Made by a program: the position numbers and the translations under genes. 19,462 nt of DNA from an uncultured Rhizobiaceae group bacterium (GTDB taxonomy: Bacteria; Pseudomonadota; Alphaproteobacteria; Rhizobiales; Rhizobiaceae): the NCBI GenBank assembly GCA_938009335.1, contig CALLHT010000022.1:1-19462 (forward strand). The letters are read 5' to 3'. Below are positions 7,706 to 14,973 of this stretch, one piece after another. How positions within the stretch are numbered: position 1 is the stretch's first letter; every line of letters starts with the position of its first letter. Under the pieces are notes generated by a model that worked only from the letters and a program-made list of their open reading frames with translations, did no database searches and was not told where the DNA came from.

Positions 7706-10066
7706 TTACTCTGCCGCTTGCTTCATGGATGATGCCTGAAGCGCCGCCCATACTTTTGATGGTGTTGCGGGCATTGAGAGATCGTTATTGCCAATCGCAT
7801 TCGTGATTGCATTGATGACTGCAGGCGGTGAGCCGATAGCGCCAGCCTCTCCGCAGCCTTTGATGCCGAGCGGGTTGCCTGGGCAAACGGTGGTTTCGTG
7901 ACTGACCGTATAACTTGGTAGATCATCTGCGCGTGGCATGGTGTAGTCCATATATGAACCGGTCAGAAGCTGACCACTGTCATCATATACGGCCTGTTCA
8001 AGCATGGCCTGACCGACCCCTTGTGCGATGCCGCCGTGAACTTGACCTTCAACAATCATAGGATTGATGATCGTTCCAAAGTCATCTGAGGCTACGAACT
8101 GAACAATTTCGGTTGTTCCTGTATCAGGATCAACTTCCACCTCACAGATGTAACAGCCTGCCGGGAATGTGAAGTTCGATGGATCGTAGAACGCACCTTC
8201 TTTGAGACCTGGCTCCATGCCTTCTGGAAGATTGTGTGCTGTGTAAGCACCCAGACACACTTCATGCCAGCCTAGGGTTTTATCAGTACCAGCGACCTTT
8301 ACTTCGCCGTTCTCGATGACGATATCGCCTTCATCCGCTTCCAGCAAATGGGCCGCGATCTTTTTCGCTTTGGCCTCGACTTTGTCGAGTGCCTTTACAA
8401 TCGCTGACATGCCAACCGCACCGGAGCGCGAACCATAGGTTCCCATGCCGAACTGAACTTTGTCCGTATCACCGTGTACGATCTGAACATTGTCATGCGG
8501 AATGCCAAAGCGGTCCGTGATGACCTGTGCGAAGGTTGTTTCGTGTCCCTGACCATGGGCATGAGAGCCCGTCAAGACCTCGATTGTGCCAACCGGATTG
8601 ACGCGCACTTCAGCAGATTCCCAAAGGCCAACACCGGCCCCAAGTGAGCCAACAGCAGCCGATGGTGCAATACCACACGCCTCAATGTAAGACGACATAC
8701 CGATACCACGCAGTTTTCCGCGCGATGCGGCCTCTGAGCGACGTGCTTCAAAACCATCCCAGTCTGAAGCTGCTTTCGCTGCATCAAGGTTGGCTTCAAA
8801 ATCACCGCTGTCATACGCCATAATAACGGGTGTCTGATGCGGGAACTCTTGCACAAAGTTTGCGCGACGCAATTCACCCGGATCAACACCGAGCTCGCGA
8901 GCTGCCGTTTCCATCATGCGTTCAATCAGGAAGCAAGCTTCTGGCCGACCTGCACCGCGATACGCATCCACCGGAGTGGTGTTGGTATACACAGCACGCA
9001 CATTCGCATGGATATTTGCGATGTTGTACTGGCCAGAGAGGAGAGTTGCATAAAGGTAAGTTGGCACTGAAGACGAGAACAGCGACATGTAAGCGCCGAG
9101 GTTCGCAATCGTGTCTACCTGGAAACCAACAATCTTGTTGTTGGCGTCAAAGCCCATTTTCGCGGTCGAGATATGATCGCGACCATGGGCATCTGTCAGG
9201 AATGCTTCTGTTCTGTCAGATGTCCACTTAACCGAACGTTTGGTTTTCATGGAAGCCCAGAGACAGACAATCTCTTCAGGATAGATGTAGATCTTGGCTC
9301 CAAACCCACCACCCACATCTGGCGCGATTACCCGCAGCTTATGTTCGGGCGCAACCTGATAGAAGGCAGATAGAACCAAACGTGCCACGTGTGGGTTCTG
9401 CGATGTTGTATAAAGCGTGTAGTGATCTTCTGACGGATCAAAGGTCGCAACAGCAGACCGTGGCTCCATTGGATTTGGCGCAACACGGTTATTTGTGATG
9501 TCCATTTCACAGACATACGCTGCACCGGCAATTGCCGCTTCGGTAGCGTCTTTTTCACCAATTTCCCAGTCATAGATCAAATTACCCGGCGCTTCCGGAT
9601 GGATTTGCGGTGCACCGCTTTCCAGTGTCTTGTCCGGCGCAACAACGGCAGCAAGTACTTCATAATCTACTTCAACAGCTTCAGCAGCGGTTTTCGCATT
9701 TGCCGGTGAATCAGCAATCACAACCGCAACCGCATCGCCCACATAGCGCACGAACTCAGTCGCAAGCGCTGACCAAGCACCCATATTCATTGGCGAGCCG
9801 TCTTTTGATGTTACCGCCCAACCGCAAATAATGTTGCCAATCCCGTCACCTGTTAACTGATGACCATCAAAGACGCCTTCAACACCTGCCATCGCTTCCG
9901 CGGCAGATTTGTCTATGCCCTTAACGCGGGCATGGGCGTGTGGTGAACGAACAAATGCCGCATAGCACTGACGATCATTCTTCACATCATCAGTATATTT
10001 GCCTGACCCGGTGATAAATCTCTTGTCTTCCCTGCGCAGAACCCGTGCGCCAATTCCTTCACTCAT
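7706..10066 (-). CDS. coxL: Molybdenum hydroxylase large subunit, form II CoxL-like
   Basis: 786 residues, the molybdopterin-cytosine-dinucleotide subunit of a CO-dehydrogenase-type hydroxylase. Visible motifs are the cofactor loop GGGFGAK at 252-258, GQGHET at 505-510 and KGCGEAG at 736-742, with Glu740 the conserved active-site glutamate. The loop that in true aerobic CO dehydrogenase (form I) reads AYxCSFR with the Mo-Cu cysteine is AYRGAGR at 368-374 here. That is the form II signature: the copper-binding cysteine is absent. Form II enzymes have been proposed to oxidise CO, but their physiological substrate is disputed and may be an aldehyde or heterocycle. ATG 10066 has a strong GGAGGAGA ribosome site. 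No coxDEFG maturation genes are visible. Confidence 0.9.
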   Translation of the reverse strand: MSEGIGARVLRREDKRFITGSGKYTDDVKNDRQCYAAFVRSPHAHARVKGIDKSAAEAMAGVEGVFDGHQLTGDGIGNIICGWAVTSKDGSPMNMGAWSALATEFVRYVGDAVAVVIADSPANAKTAAEAVEVDYEVLAAVVAPDKTLESGAPQIHPEAPGNLIYDWEIGEKDATEAAIAGAAYVCEMDITNNRVAPNPMEPRSAVATFDPSEDHYTLYTTSQNPHVARLVLSAFYQVAPEHKLRVIAPDVGGGFGAKIYIYPEEIVCLWASMKTKRSVKWTSDRTEAFLTDAHGRDHISTAKMGFDANNKIVGFQVDTIANLGAYMSLFSSSVPTYLYATLLSGQYNIANIHANVRAVYTNTTPVDAYRGAGRPEACFLIERMMETAARELGVDPGELRRANFVQEFPHQTPVIMAYDSGDFEANLDAAKAASDWDGFEARRSEAASRGKLRGIGMSSYIEACGIAPSAAVGSLGAGVGLWESAEVRVNPVGTIEVLTGSHAHGQGHETTFAQVITDRFGIPHDNVQIVHGDTDKVQFGMGTYGSRSGAVGMSAIVKALDKVEAKAKKIAAHLLEADEGDIVIENGEVKVAGTDKTLGWHEVCLGAYTAHNLPEGMEPGLKEGAFYDPSNFTFPAGCYICEVEVDPDTGTTEIVQFVASDDFGTIINPMIVEGQVHGGIAQGVGQAMLEQAVYDDSGQLLTGSYMDYTMPRADDLPSYTVSHETTVCPGNPLGIKGCGEAGAIGSPPAVINAITNAIGNNDLSMPATPSKVWAALQASSMKQAAE

Positions 10067-10167
10067 AATGTCTCCTCCTCAGTGTGAACTTGATTTTTAG
10101 CTCGTTACGCGAAGGTTCGGCGACTACCAGTGCTAACCTTCTGAACCGTTCTCAAATTCCACTCCTT

Positions 10168-10183
10168 TCAAATTTAAATTTGA
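10168..10183. repeat. Perfect 16-base AT-rich palindrome in the coxS-coxL gap
   Basis: TCAAATTTAAATTTGA reads identically on both strands. It sits about 100 bases upstream of the coxL start. It could be an operator for a dimeric regulator or, as RNA, a self-complementary element. No protein is recognised for it. Confidence 0.6.
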
Positions 10184-10222
10184 TGCGTTTTACGCGTTGC
10201 AAAATTCAGGTGGCGCTTTGTA

Positions 10223-10263
10223 GGATTGGTGAAGTTTTGTGTAAAAAACCAATGCACCAATCC
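10223..10263. repeat. 9-base inverted repeat downstream of coxS
   Basis: GGATTGGTG (10223-10231) and CACCAATCC (10255-10263) are perfect inverted copies 23 bases apart, beginning 13 bases after the coxS stop on the - strand. The enclosed loop contains a run of T on the - strand (TTTTTT) but inside the loop rather than after the stem. An mRNA-protecting or attenuating hairpin is therefore more likely than a classical terminator. Confidence 0.5.
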
Positions 10264-10276
10264 GTCACCGCCTGAC

Positions 10277-10738
10277 TTACATCTTGCTTGCGCCATCCTG
10301 GATTGACTTAACGATGTTATGGTACCCTGTGCAGCGGCAAATATTGCCTTCAAGTTCAGAGCGGATCGTTGCTTCATCCAGATCTTTGCCTTTGCGATTG
10401 ACCATATCAATGGCAGACATAATCATACCGGGTGTACAGAAACCGCATTGAAGACCATGATTTTCCTTGAACGCTGTCTGCATTGGATGCAGATCGCCAT
10501 TAGCAACACCTTCAATCGTAGTTACATCACAGCCATTGGCTTGAGCAGCCAGCATGGTGCACGACTTCACAGCCTTGCCGTCCACATGAACGACACACGC
10601 GCCGCATTGCGATGTATCACAACCAACATGGGTTCCTGTGAGCCTCAGATGTTCTCGAATAAATTCAACAAGTAATGTACGGTCTTCTACGTCCCCAGAA
10701 ACTTCCGAGCCGTTTACCGTCATAGTTAAAGATGACAT
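10277..10738 (-). CDS. coxS: Molybdenum hydroxylase iron-sulfur subunit, CoxS-like
   Basis: 153 residues, the small 2x[2Fe-2S] subunit of the molybdenum hydroxylase. The plant-type ferredoxin cluster is held by Cys40, Cys45, Cys48 and Cys60 (motif CDTSQCGAC). The second, all-helical cluster is held by Cys98 and Cys101 (CGFCTPG) plus Cys134 and Cys136 (CRC). It carries electrons from the molybdenum site of CoxL to the FAD of CoxM. The start at ATG 10738 has a GGAGGAGAG ribosome site of the same form as that of coxL. An internal ATG six codons in is less well placed. It is the promoter-proximal gene of the operon and faces the FIST sensor gene across a shared intergenic region. Confidence 0.92.
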   Translation of the reverse strand: MSSLTMTVNGSEVSGDVEDRTLLVEFIREHLRLTGTHVGCDTSQCGACVVHVDGKAVKSCTMLAAQANGCDVTTIEGVANGDLHPMQTAFKENHGLQCGFCTPGMIMSAIDMVNRKGKDLDEATIRSELEGNICRCTGYHNIVKSIQDGASKM

Positions 10739-11008
10739 AAATCTCTCCTCCTCAATATGTCTAGCCTGCCAAGGAAACGTGCAGCTTTCAAGCCCCCGTT
10801 CCCCAAAAACAAAAGGAGCAGGCCCATATTTAGAAAAGAGTATTGTTTACATCTCTAAGGGGTAGAAGGTGTACTTTCGGTCACTTGCGCCGATGAAGAA
10901 GCGTTCAAACCGGATGTAGGCTCGGTGATCACAAAGCGGTTGTTGTTCATTCCTATTCATGAAAAGATAAAACAAAATAGGATACCAGTCATTTCTTGGA
11001 GGAGGAAA
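10739..11008. promoter_or_regulatory. Divergent promoter region between cox operon and sensor genes
   Basis: This 270-base non-coding stretch must contain the start signals for coxS (- strand) and for the FIST gene (+ strand). I see no consensus -35/-10 pair good enough to place. A TTGAAA on the - strand about 65 bases before coxS has no matching -10 at normal spacing. Clear ribosome sites flank both starts. A 7-base inverted repeat lies near the FIST gene. Confidence 0.55.
10951..10982. repeat. 7-base inverted repeat upstream of the FIST gene
   Basis: TCCTATT (10951-10957) and AATAGGA (10976-10982) are perfect inverted copies separated by 18 AT-rich bases, ending about 17 bases before the GGAGGAGG ribosome site at 10999. 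It could be an operator half-site pair or a 5' leader hairpin. Chance occurrence in AT-rich sequence is possible. Confidence 0.35.
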
Positions 11009-12193
11009 ATGCTGGAGAGCAAGACCGTTTATGAAAACGGTGTAACGTGCCTTTGTGCGAATGCATCGCAGGTCAATGAGCTGGGGAAGCAGCTCGCCGA
11101 CCATCACGCGGAAAATACCTATGGCTTTGCACTCGTTCTGTTTTCAAATTCAGCTTGGGAACCAACGTCTATTGCCGAATTGATGCAGCAGCATATTCCG
11201 GATCTTAAGTATGCCGCATGTTCTACCGCAGGCGAATTAACGCCGGACGGTATGACTGACGGCAACGTGTTGGTCATGCTCTTTCCTAAAACATATTTTG
11301 AGATATCCGCTTTCCCTTTGGTTAGTCGTGAGCACGCGGACATGGAAACCCTGGTTGCCCAGATATCCAAACAGAAGACAGAGTTCTTTGACGAAACATC
11401 CAACGAACACTATTGGCCGTTGGCAATTTGCCTGATGGATGGCTTATCAAACAGTGAGGAAGCGCTCGCAGCAGCACTCCACTGGGGCTTTGAAGACATT
11501 CCGCTTCTTGGCGGGTCGGCAGGCGACAATATGAAGTTCGACAAAACAAACCTGATTTTGGATGGAAAGCGCCTAGAGAATTCGGCAATCATCTTGATGA
11601 TGAAATCCAAGATCGAGTTTCAAGTTTTCAAGACAGAAAATTTTGTTCCAACTGGCCAGAAATTAGTGGTTACTCAGTCGGAACCCGATAAACGCGTTGT
11701 ATGGGAATTTAACGGAACGCCCGCTGCCGAGACATATTCCCAAACCATACACAGTAGCCCGGTAGATCTTGCACCACAAAGCTTTGCGTCCCATCCGCTC
11801 GTGTTAAAGGTCGGCGGCGAATATTTTTGCCGCTCTATCCAAAAGGTCAACGATGATGGCTCTCTTACATTCTTCTGTGCAATTGATGACGGCATCGTCC
11901 TGACGGTCGCAGAACCCACAGGAATGGTAGAAACAACTAAGAAGAAGCTGCGTGAAATTGATGAAACGATGGGCGGGATAGATTTCATCTTGGGGTTTGA
12001 TTGTATTTTGCGGAAAATTGACGCGAGCAATCGCCAAGTCACCCGCACCATTTCGCAAGTTTATCAATCGTACAATGTGGTGGGCTTTAACACATACGGC
12101 GAGCAATACCGTTCGATGCATTTGAATCAGACATTGACCGGCGTTGCGTTTGCCGCTCCGAAACATCAGGAAGCCGTTGAACATGTCGCTTGA
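11009..12193 (+). CDS. FIST-domain sensor protein (NosP-like)
   Basis: 394 residues with FIST N- and C-terminal domains and no signal peptide or membrane segment, so cytoplasmic. Recognisable blocks are AACSTAGELTP at 69-79, LLGGSAGDNMKF at 166-177 and NTYGEQYRSMHLNQT at 361-375 in the C-terminal domain. FIST proteins are signal-binding partners of kinases or chemoreceptors. The Pseudomonas member NosP (PA1975) binds haem and nitric oxide and acts on the neighbouring kinase NahK. ATG 11009 follows an optimal GGAGGAGG ribosome site. An in-frame GTG at 10925 would add 28 residues and bypass it. The end overlaps the kinase gene by 11 bases, so the two products probably work together. Ligand is unknown; haem binding is an inference from NosP. 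Confidence 0.85.
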   Translation: MLESKTVYENGVTCLCANASQVNELGKQLADHHAENTYGFALVLFSNSAWEPTSIAELMQQHIPDLKYAACSTAGELTPDGMTDGNVLVMLFPKTYFEISAFPLVSREHADMETLVAQISKQKTEFFDETSNEHYWPLAICLMDGLSNSEEALAAALHWGFEDIPLLGGSAGDNMKFDKTNLILDGKRLENSAIILMMKSKIEFQVFKTENFVPTGQKLVVTQSEPDKRVVWEFNGTPAAETYSQTIHSSPVDLAPQSFASHPLVLKVGGEYFCRSIQKVNDDGSLTFFCAIDDGIVLTVAEPTGMVETTKKKLREIDETMGGIDFILGFDCILRKIDASNRQVTRTISQVYQSYNVVGFNTYGEQYRSMHLNQTLTGVAFAAPKHQEAVEHVA

Positions 12194-13535
12194 CCACATC
12201 ACTGATATGGAGCAATTGCGTAAAATTAATAATGCGCTGCTCAATCGCGTGGAAAGCGCAATGGATCAGCAGGGCAACGCATTCTCGTTATTTCAAACAG
12301 CGATTAGCCTGGAGGGGCAGGTCAAAAGCAGAACTGACGAACTCACCCTTGCTTTGCGCAAAATCGAAAAAGCTAATGTTGAATTGGCAGAAGCCAAGGA
12401 CACATCAGACAAGGCAAATCTCTCTAAGACAAAGTTTCTGGCTGCCGCTAGCCATGATGTTCTTCAACCGTTAAATGCTGCGCTTCTTTCGATATCTGTG
12501 TTGGCAGACTTGCAAGAAACGGATTTAGGCAAGGAACTAGCCAAACAAATCGAGCGTTCGCTCGAAACTATGAGCGAACTTTTGGGGATCCTGATTGATA
12601 TTTCAAAATTGGATGCGGGGGTCGCCAATCCGCGTGTTGAAACGTTCAAATTGTCGACCTTGATTGATGGCATCCGTTCAGATTTTTCACCAATCGCTGA
12701 AGAAGCCGGGCTGGAGTTCAGGTTTTTGGGTGATCCTAATGTGTTCGTAAACAGTGACCGAACCATGCTTCGCAGGATCTTGCAAAACCTTGTTTCCAAT
12801 GCCCTCAGGTATACGCAAAAAGGCGGCGTCGTTGTATCCGTAAATCCGGAGTCTGCTGGTGTCAAAGTTGACGTACTAGATACGGGCACCGGCATACCAG
12901 TTGATCAACAAGAAAATATCTTTGAAGAGTTTAACCGCGGCGCGCTGCCAAGTGGGCACCAGCGCGAAGCCAATAACGGTCTAGGGCTTGGGCTTTCGAT
13001 TGTGCGGCGCATGGCGAATGCATTGGGACATGATCTTACCCTACGCTCAAAAATCGGTTCAGGCACCCGTTTCTCGCTGCTGGTTGAACAAGGAAGAATG
13101 GGCGAGGCAATGGCTCCTAAATCTGAGTTTAGAAACGGAGCAATTTCATCGGTTAAATTTGAGAACCGCAAAGTTCTGTTAATCGAGAATGATCCAGCCG
13201 GCATTACTGCAATGGTGACGTTGCTGCAAAGCTGGAAATGTGATGTGCGAGTGAGCAGTACGGTTGAAGGTACCGTTGCAATGTTAGGAGACACAAATTG
13301 GACTCCGGACATGATCATAGCAGATCAGCATTTGGACTATGGCGATTTAGGCACGATGGCGGTGCAAGTCGTACAAGAGTATGTAGGCTCATCAATCCCT
13401 GCATTGATTATCACTGCGGATCCCACCAAAGCGCTGGATCAGAAAATTAGAAATATGGACATGGAGTTGATGCAAAAGCCGGTTAAGCCTGCAAGACTGC
13501 GCGCGCTTTTGAGCCATATGATTGCGGCAACTTAA
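12183..13535 (+). CDS. Hybrid sensor histidine kinase with C-terminal receiver domain (NahK/ErcS'-like)
   Basis: 450 residues, cytoplasmic, without PAS or transmembrane sensor domains. A probable coiled coil spans about 45-85. The phosphorylated His91 is in ASHDVLQPLN, the N box in NLVSNALRYT (202-211), the G1 box at Asp233 (DTGTGIP) and the G2 box in NGLGLGLS (265-272). The receiver domain (about 328-450) has the phosphoacceptor Asp381, Thr411 and Lys432, so it looks functional. The ASHDxLQPLNAA H box is typical of the NahK/ErcS' group linked to alcohol metabolism in pseudomonads; those kinases are longer because they carry PAS domains. The start at ATG 12183 overlaps the FIST gene by 11 bases. 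Lacking its own sensor, it is probably controlled by the FIST protein. Confidence 0.88.
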   Translation: MSLDHITDMEQLRKINNALLNRVESAMDQQGNAFSLFQTAISLEGQVKSRTDELTLALRKIEKANVELAEAKDTSDKANLSKTKFLAAASHDVLQPLNAALLSISVLADLQETDLGKELAKQIERSLETMSELLGILIDISKLDAGVANPRVETFKLSTLIDGIRSDFSPIAEEAGLEFRFLGDPNVFVNSDRTMLRRILQNLVSNALRYTQKGGVVVSVNPESAGVKVDVLDTGTGIPVDQQENIFEEFNRGALPSGHQREANNGLGLGLSIVRRMANALGHDLTLRSKIGSGTRFSLLVEQGRMGEAMAPKSEFRNGAISSVKFENRKVLLIENDPAGITAMVTLLQSWKCDVRVSSTVEGTVAMLGDTNWTPDMIIADQHLDYGDLGTMAVQVVQEYVGSSIPALIITADPTKALDQKIRNMDMELMQKPVKPARLRALLSHMIAAT

Positions 13536-13544
13536 TCTTACCGT

Positions 13545-14249
13545 TTACAGCCCGTACCGCTGAGCCATTAAATCTGATGCATGTAGCTTTTCAATTTCCA
13601 TCGCAGCTTGTGTTCGGTTAGTCACCCCAAGTTTTCTGAGAATTTTTGAGACATGTGCCTTCACAGTGGTTTCGCTGACATTAAGTTCAAAGGCAATTTG
13701 CTTATTTAGCATCCCGTCTCTGATCATTCCTATGACCCGTAACTGTTGTGGCGTGAATGAAGCAATATCCAGAGCAGATGGTTCTACTCTGTTTTCGGCA
13801 CTATCAGTTTCCTGAAACCCGTTCGGCAAATATACATTGCCTTCAATGACAGATTTTATCGCTGCGGTGAGTTCATCTTTGCGTGTCGATTTTGGGATGA
13901 AACCGCCTATGCCGTAAGACAATGCGGATTTGACAATGTCATGGTCCTCATGGCCTGAAACAACAACGATCGGTAATCGTGGATACAGAGTTCGTAGTTT
14001 CAGTAATCCATCAAACCCATTTGCATCTGGAATCTTCAAGTCTAGCAAAGCAAGATCAAAGTTGGCATGTGTACCAAGCCGTTCCAAAGCTTCTGTCAGG
14101 CTTGCGCTTTCTTCAATATCTGCATCAGGGTAGGTCGCGCTAACTGCAAAATGCAGTGCTTCGCGAAAGAGCGGATGATCATCCACAATCAGGAAACTTA
14201 GTTCTTCACCGCCCGTATCTGCGCTCGCCTCAATCATCTTTGCTACCAT
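13545..14249 (-). CDS. NarL/LuxR-family response regulator
   Basis: 234 residues. The receiver domain (about 17-135) has the acidic Asp23-Asp24, phosphoacceptor Asp70 (LLDLKIPD), Ser98 and Lys120 (FIPKSTRK). The C-terminal LuxR-type helix-turn-helix (about 166-220) contains NKQIAFELNVSETTVKAHV. It is the likely DNA-binding output for the adjacent FIST-kinase pair. It converges on the kinase gene with only 9 bases between the stops and is divergent from the exported-protein gene at 14400. Regulators of this type (AgmR/ExaE/ErbR) control quinoprotein alcohol oxidation genes in pseudomonads. The start is uncertain: no strong ribosome site precedes ATG 14249, and ATG 14237 is an alternative. Confidence 0.9.
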   Translation of the reverse strand: MVAKMIEASADTGGEELSFLIVDDHPLFREALHFAVSATYPDADIEESASLTEALERLGTHANFDLALLDLKIPDANGFDGLLKLRTLYPRLPIVVVSGHEDHDIVKSALSYGIGGFIPKSTRKDELTAAIKSVIEGNVYLPNGFQETDSAENRVEPSALDIASFTPQQLRVIGMIRDGMLNKQIAFELNVSETTVKAHVSKILRKLGVTNRTQAAMEIEKLHASDLMAQRYGL

Positions 14250-14399
14250 GAACCTGATTACGACTTGGTTGTTTTAGATATGATACTCCTAAATGCGAAA
14301 CATGACGAGGGCGTCTAAAGTATAGGGCGTTGCAATTGACTCCCGGCAACTTGCAAGCTTCAATTCGCAACGCTATGGAACTGATTTGTGGAGGAGAGC
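14250..14399. promoter_or_regulatory. Divergent promoter region between response regulator and exported-protein gene
   Basis: A 150-base non-coding gap separates two divergent starts. On the - strand a TATACT hexamer about 80 bases before the regulator could be a -10, but the best -35 (TTGCCG) is at a long 19-base spacing. The + strand gene has a clear GGAGGAG ribosome site at 14390-14396. No repeat convincing enough to be called an operator was seen. Confidence 0.4.
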
Positions 14400-14963
14400 A
14401 TGAAGAAGTTTTTATCACTTGCGTTAGGTTTTGGGGTGCTGGGTTTTGCAAGCACAACCGCTTCATATGCGTTTACATTCCAGGGTGAAAAGCAGATCAA
14501 ACTGCAGCAGGAAGATGGTACATCTATTGCCGTTGGTACGATTGCATTCTCGAACAAAGAGGGCCGCACGACTTACGAAATTGATTGGAATGATACCCGT
14601 TTCGGAGAGCACTTTCTGTCAATGCGCCCGTTCAAATGTTTGGAAGGAGAGACTAAACATTGGTGCAGAGTGCCATATCCTTATGAAATCCGCAGAAACA
14701 TCAGCGCGACTGATTTGACAGACCTTGAATATGATCTGTTGTTCATCTGGAAAGGCGCATCGGAATACGGCATCAACATGTGGAACGGAGTTTACTACCA
14801 ACTGGAGGAGGATGGTGAACGCTTGGCCGGCACCCTTTATGAGATGGACATGGATAAACTAGGTGTTCCGCCAGAGGCAGGAAATTTACGTCCAATTCGA
14901 GAGGTTGATCTGGAAGAAGGATATCCCGAGAGCCATTGGCTGCCAAAAATTGTGATTGAATAA
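14400..14963 (+). CDS. Exported protein of unknown function with a cysteine pair
   Basis: 187 residues; I do not recognise the family. A clear Sec signal peptide (MKKFLSLALGFGVLGF, cleavage probably after ASYA near 24) sends it to the periplasm. The mature part is acidic and rich in aromatic residues. Its only two cysteines, Cys80 and Cys89, sit in FKCLEGETKHWCRVPYPYE and could form a disulfide. No haem-binding CXXCH or lipobox is present. The start at ATG 14400 follows GGAGGAGAGC; an in-frame GTG at 14388 would place the ribosome site inside the gene. It lies between the response regulator and the PQQ-associated operon, so it may be a target of that regulator and an accessory of periplasmic alcohol oxidation. 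That role is inference only. Confidence 0.8.
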   Translation: MKKFLSLALGFGVLGFASTTASYAFTFQGEKQIKLQQEDGTSIAVGTIAFSNKEGRTTYEIDWNDTRFGEHFLSMRPFKCLEGETKHWCRVPYPYEIRRNISATDLTDLEYDLLFIWKGASEYGINMWNGVYYQLEEDGERLAGTLYEMDMDKLGVPPEAGNLRPIREVDLEEGYPESHWLPKIVIE

Positions 14964-14973
14964 GGGCCTGAGC

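Larger units (their letters stand above)
10067..10276 (-). other. coxS-coxL intergenic region with secondary-structure elements
   Basis: A 210-base gap separates coxS from coxL, unlike the 12 bases between coxL and coxM. It contains no convincing gene: the short open frames here lack ribosome sites. In - strand order it holds an inverted repeat just after coxS, an AT-rich palindrome, and the coxL ribosome site. It may contain an internal promoter, an attenuator or an RNA-processing site that sets the subunit ratio. These roles are inferred. Confidence 0.5.

Noticed and set aside
8830..9231. + strand open frame inside coxL
   Set aside because: Antisense to a complete, motif-verified coxL; the composition is rich in Cys/His/Arg, typical of a shadow frame.
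7706..10066. Calling the enzyme a proven aerobic CO dehydrogenase
   Set aside because: The AYxCSFR loop with the copper-binding cysteine is missing, so CO oxidation cannot be claimed from sequence.
10084..10275. Possible 63-residue + strand gene in the coxS-coxL gap
   Set aside because: It starts at a GTG without a ribosome site and has no protein-like features; the gap is better explained as regulatory sequence.
10319..10675. + strand open frame opposite coxS
   Set aside because: coxS has all eight cluster cysteines on the - strand; this frame has no start signal or family resemblance.
10739..11008. Specific sigma-70 promoters for coxS and the FIST gene
   Set aside because: No hexamer pair had both acceptable match and spacing, so no exact promoter is annotated.
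11009..12193. Naming the FIST protein NosP with haem ligands
   Set aside because: FIST domains are shared by many sensors and I cannot identify the haem ligand from sequence, so only 'NosP-like' is used.
11804..13318. - strand open frames opposite the FIST and kinase genes
   Set aside because: They overlap strongly supported sensor and kinase domains and show no motifs of their own.
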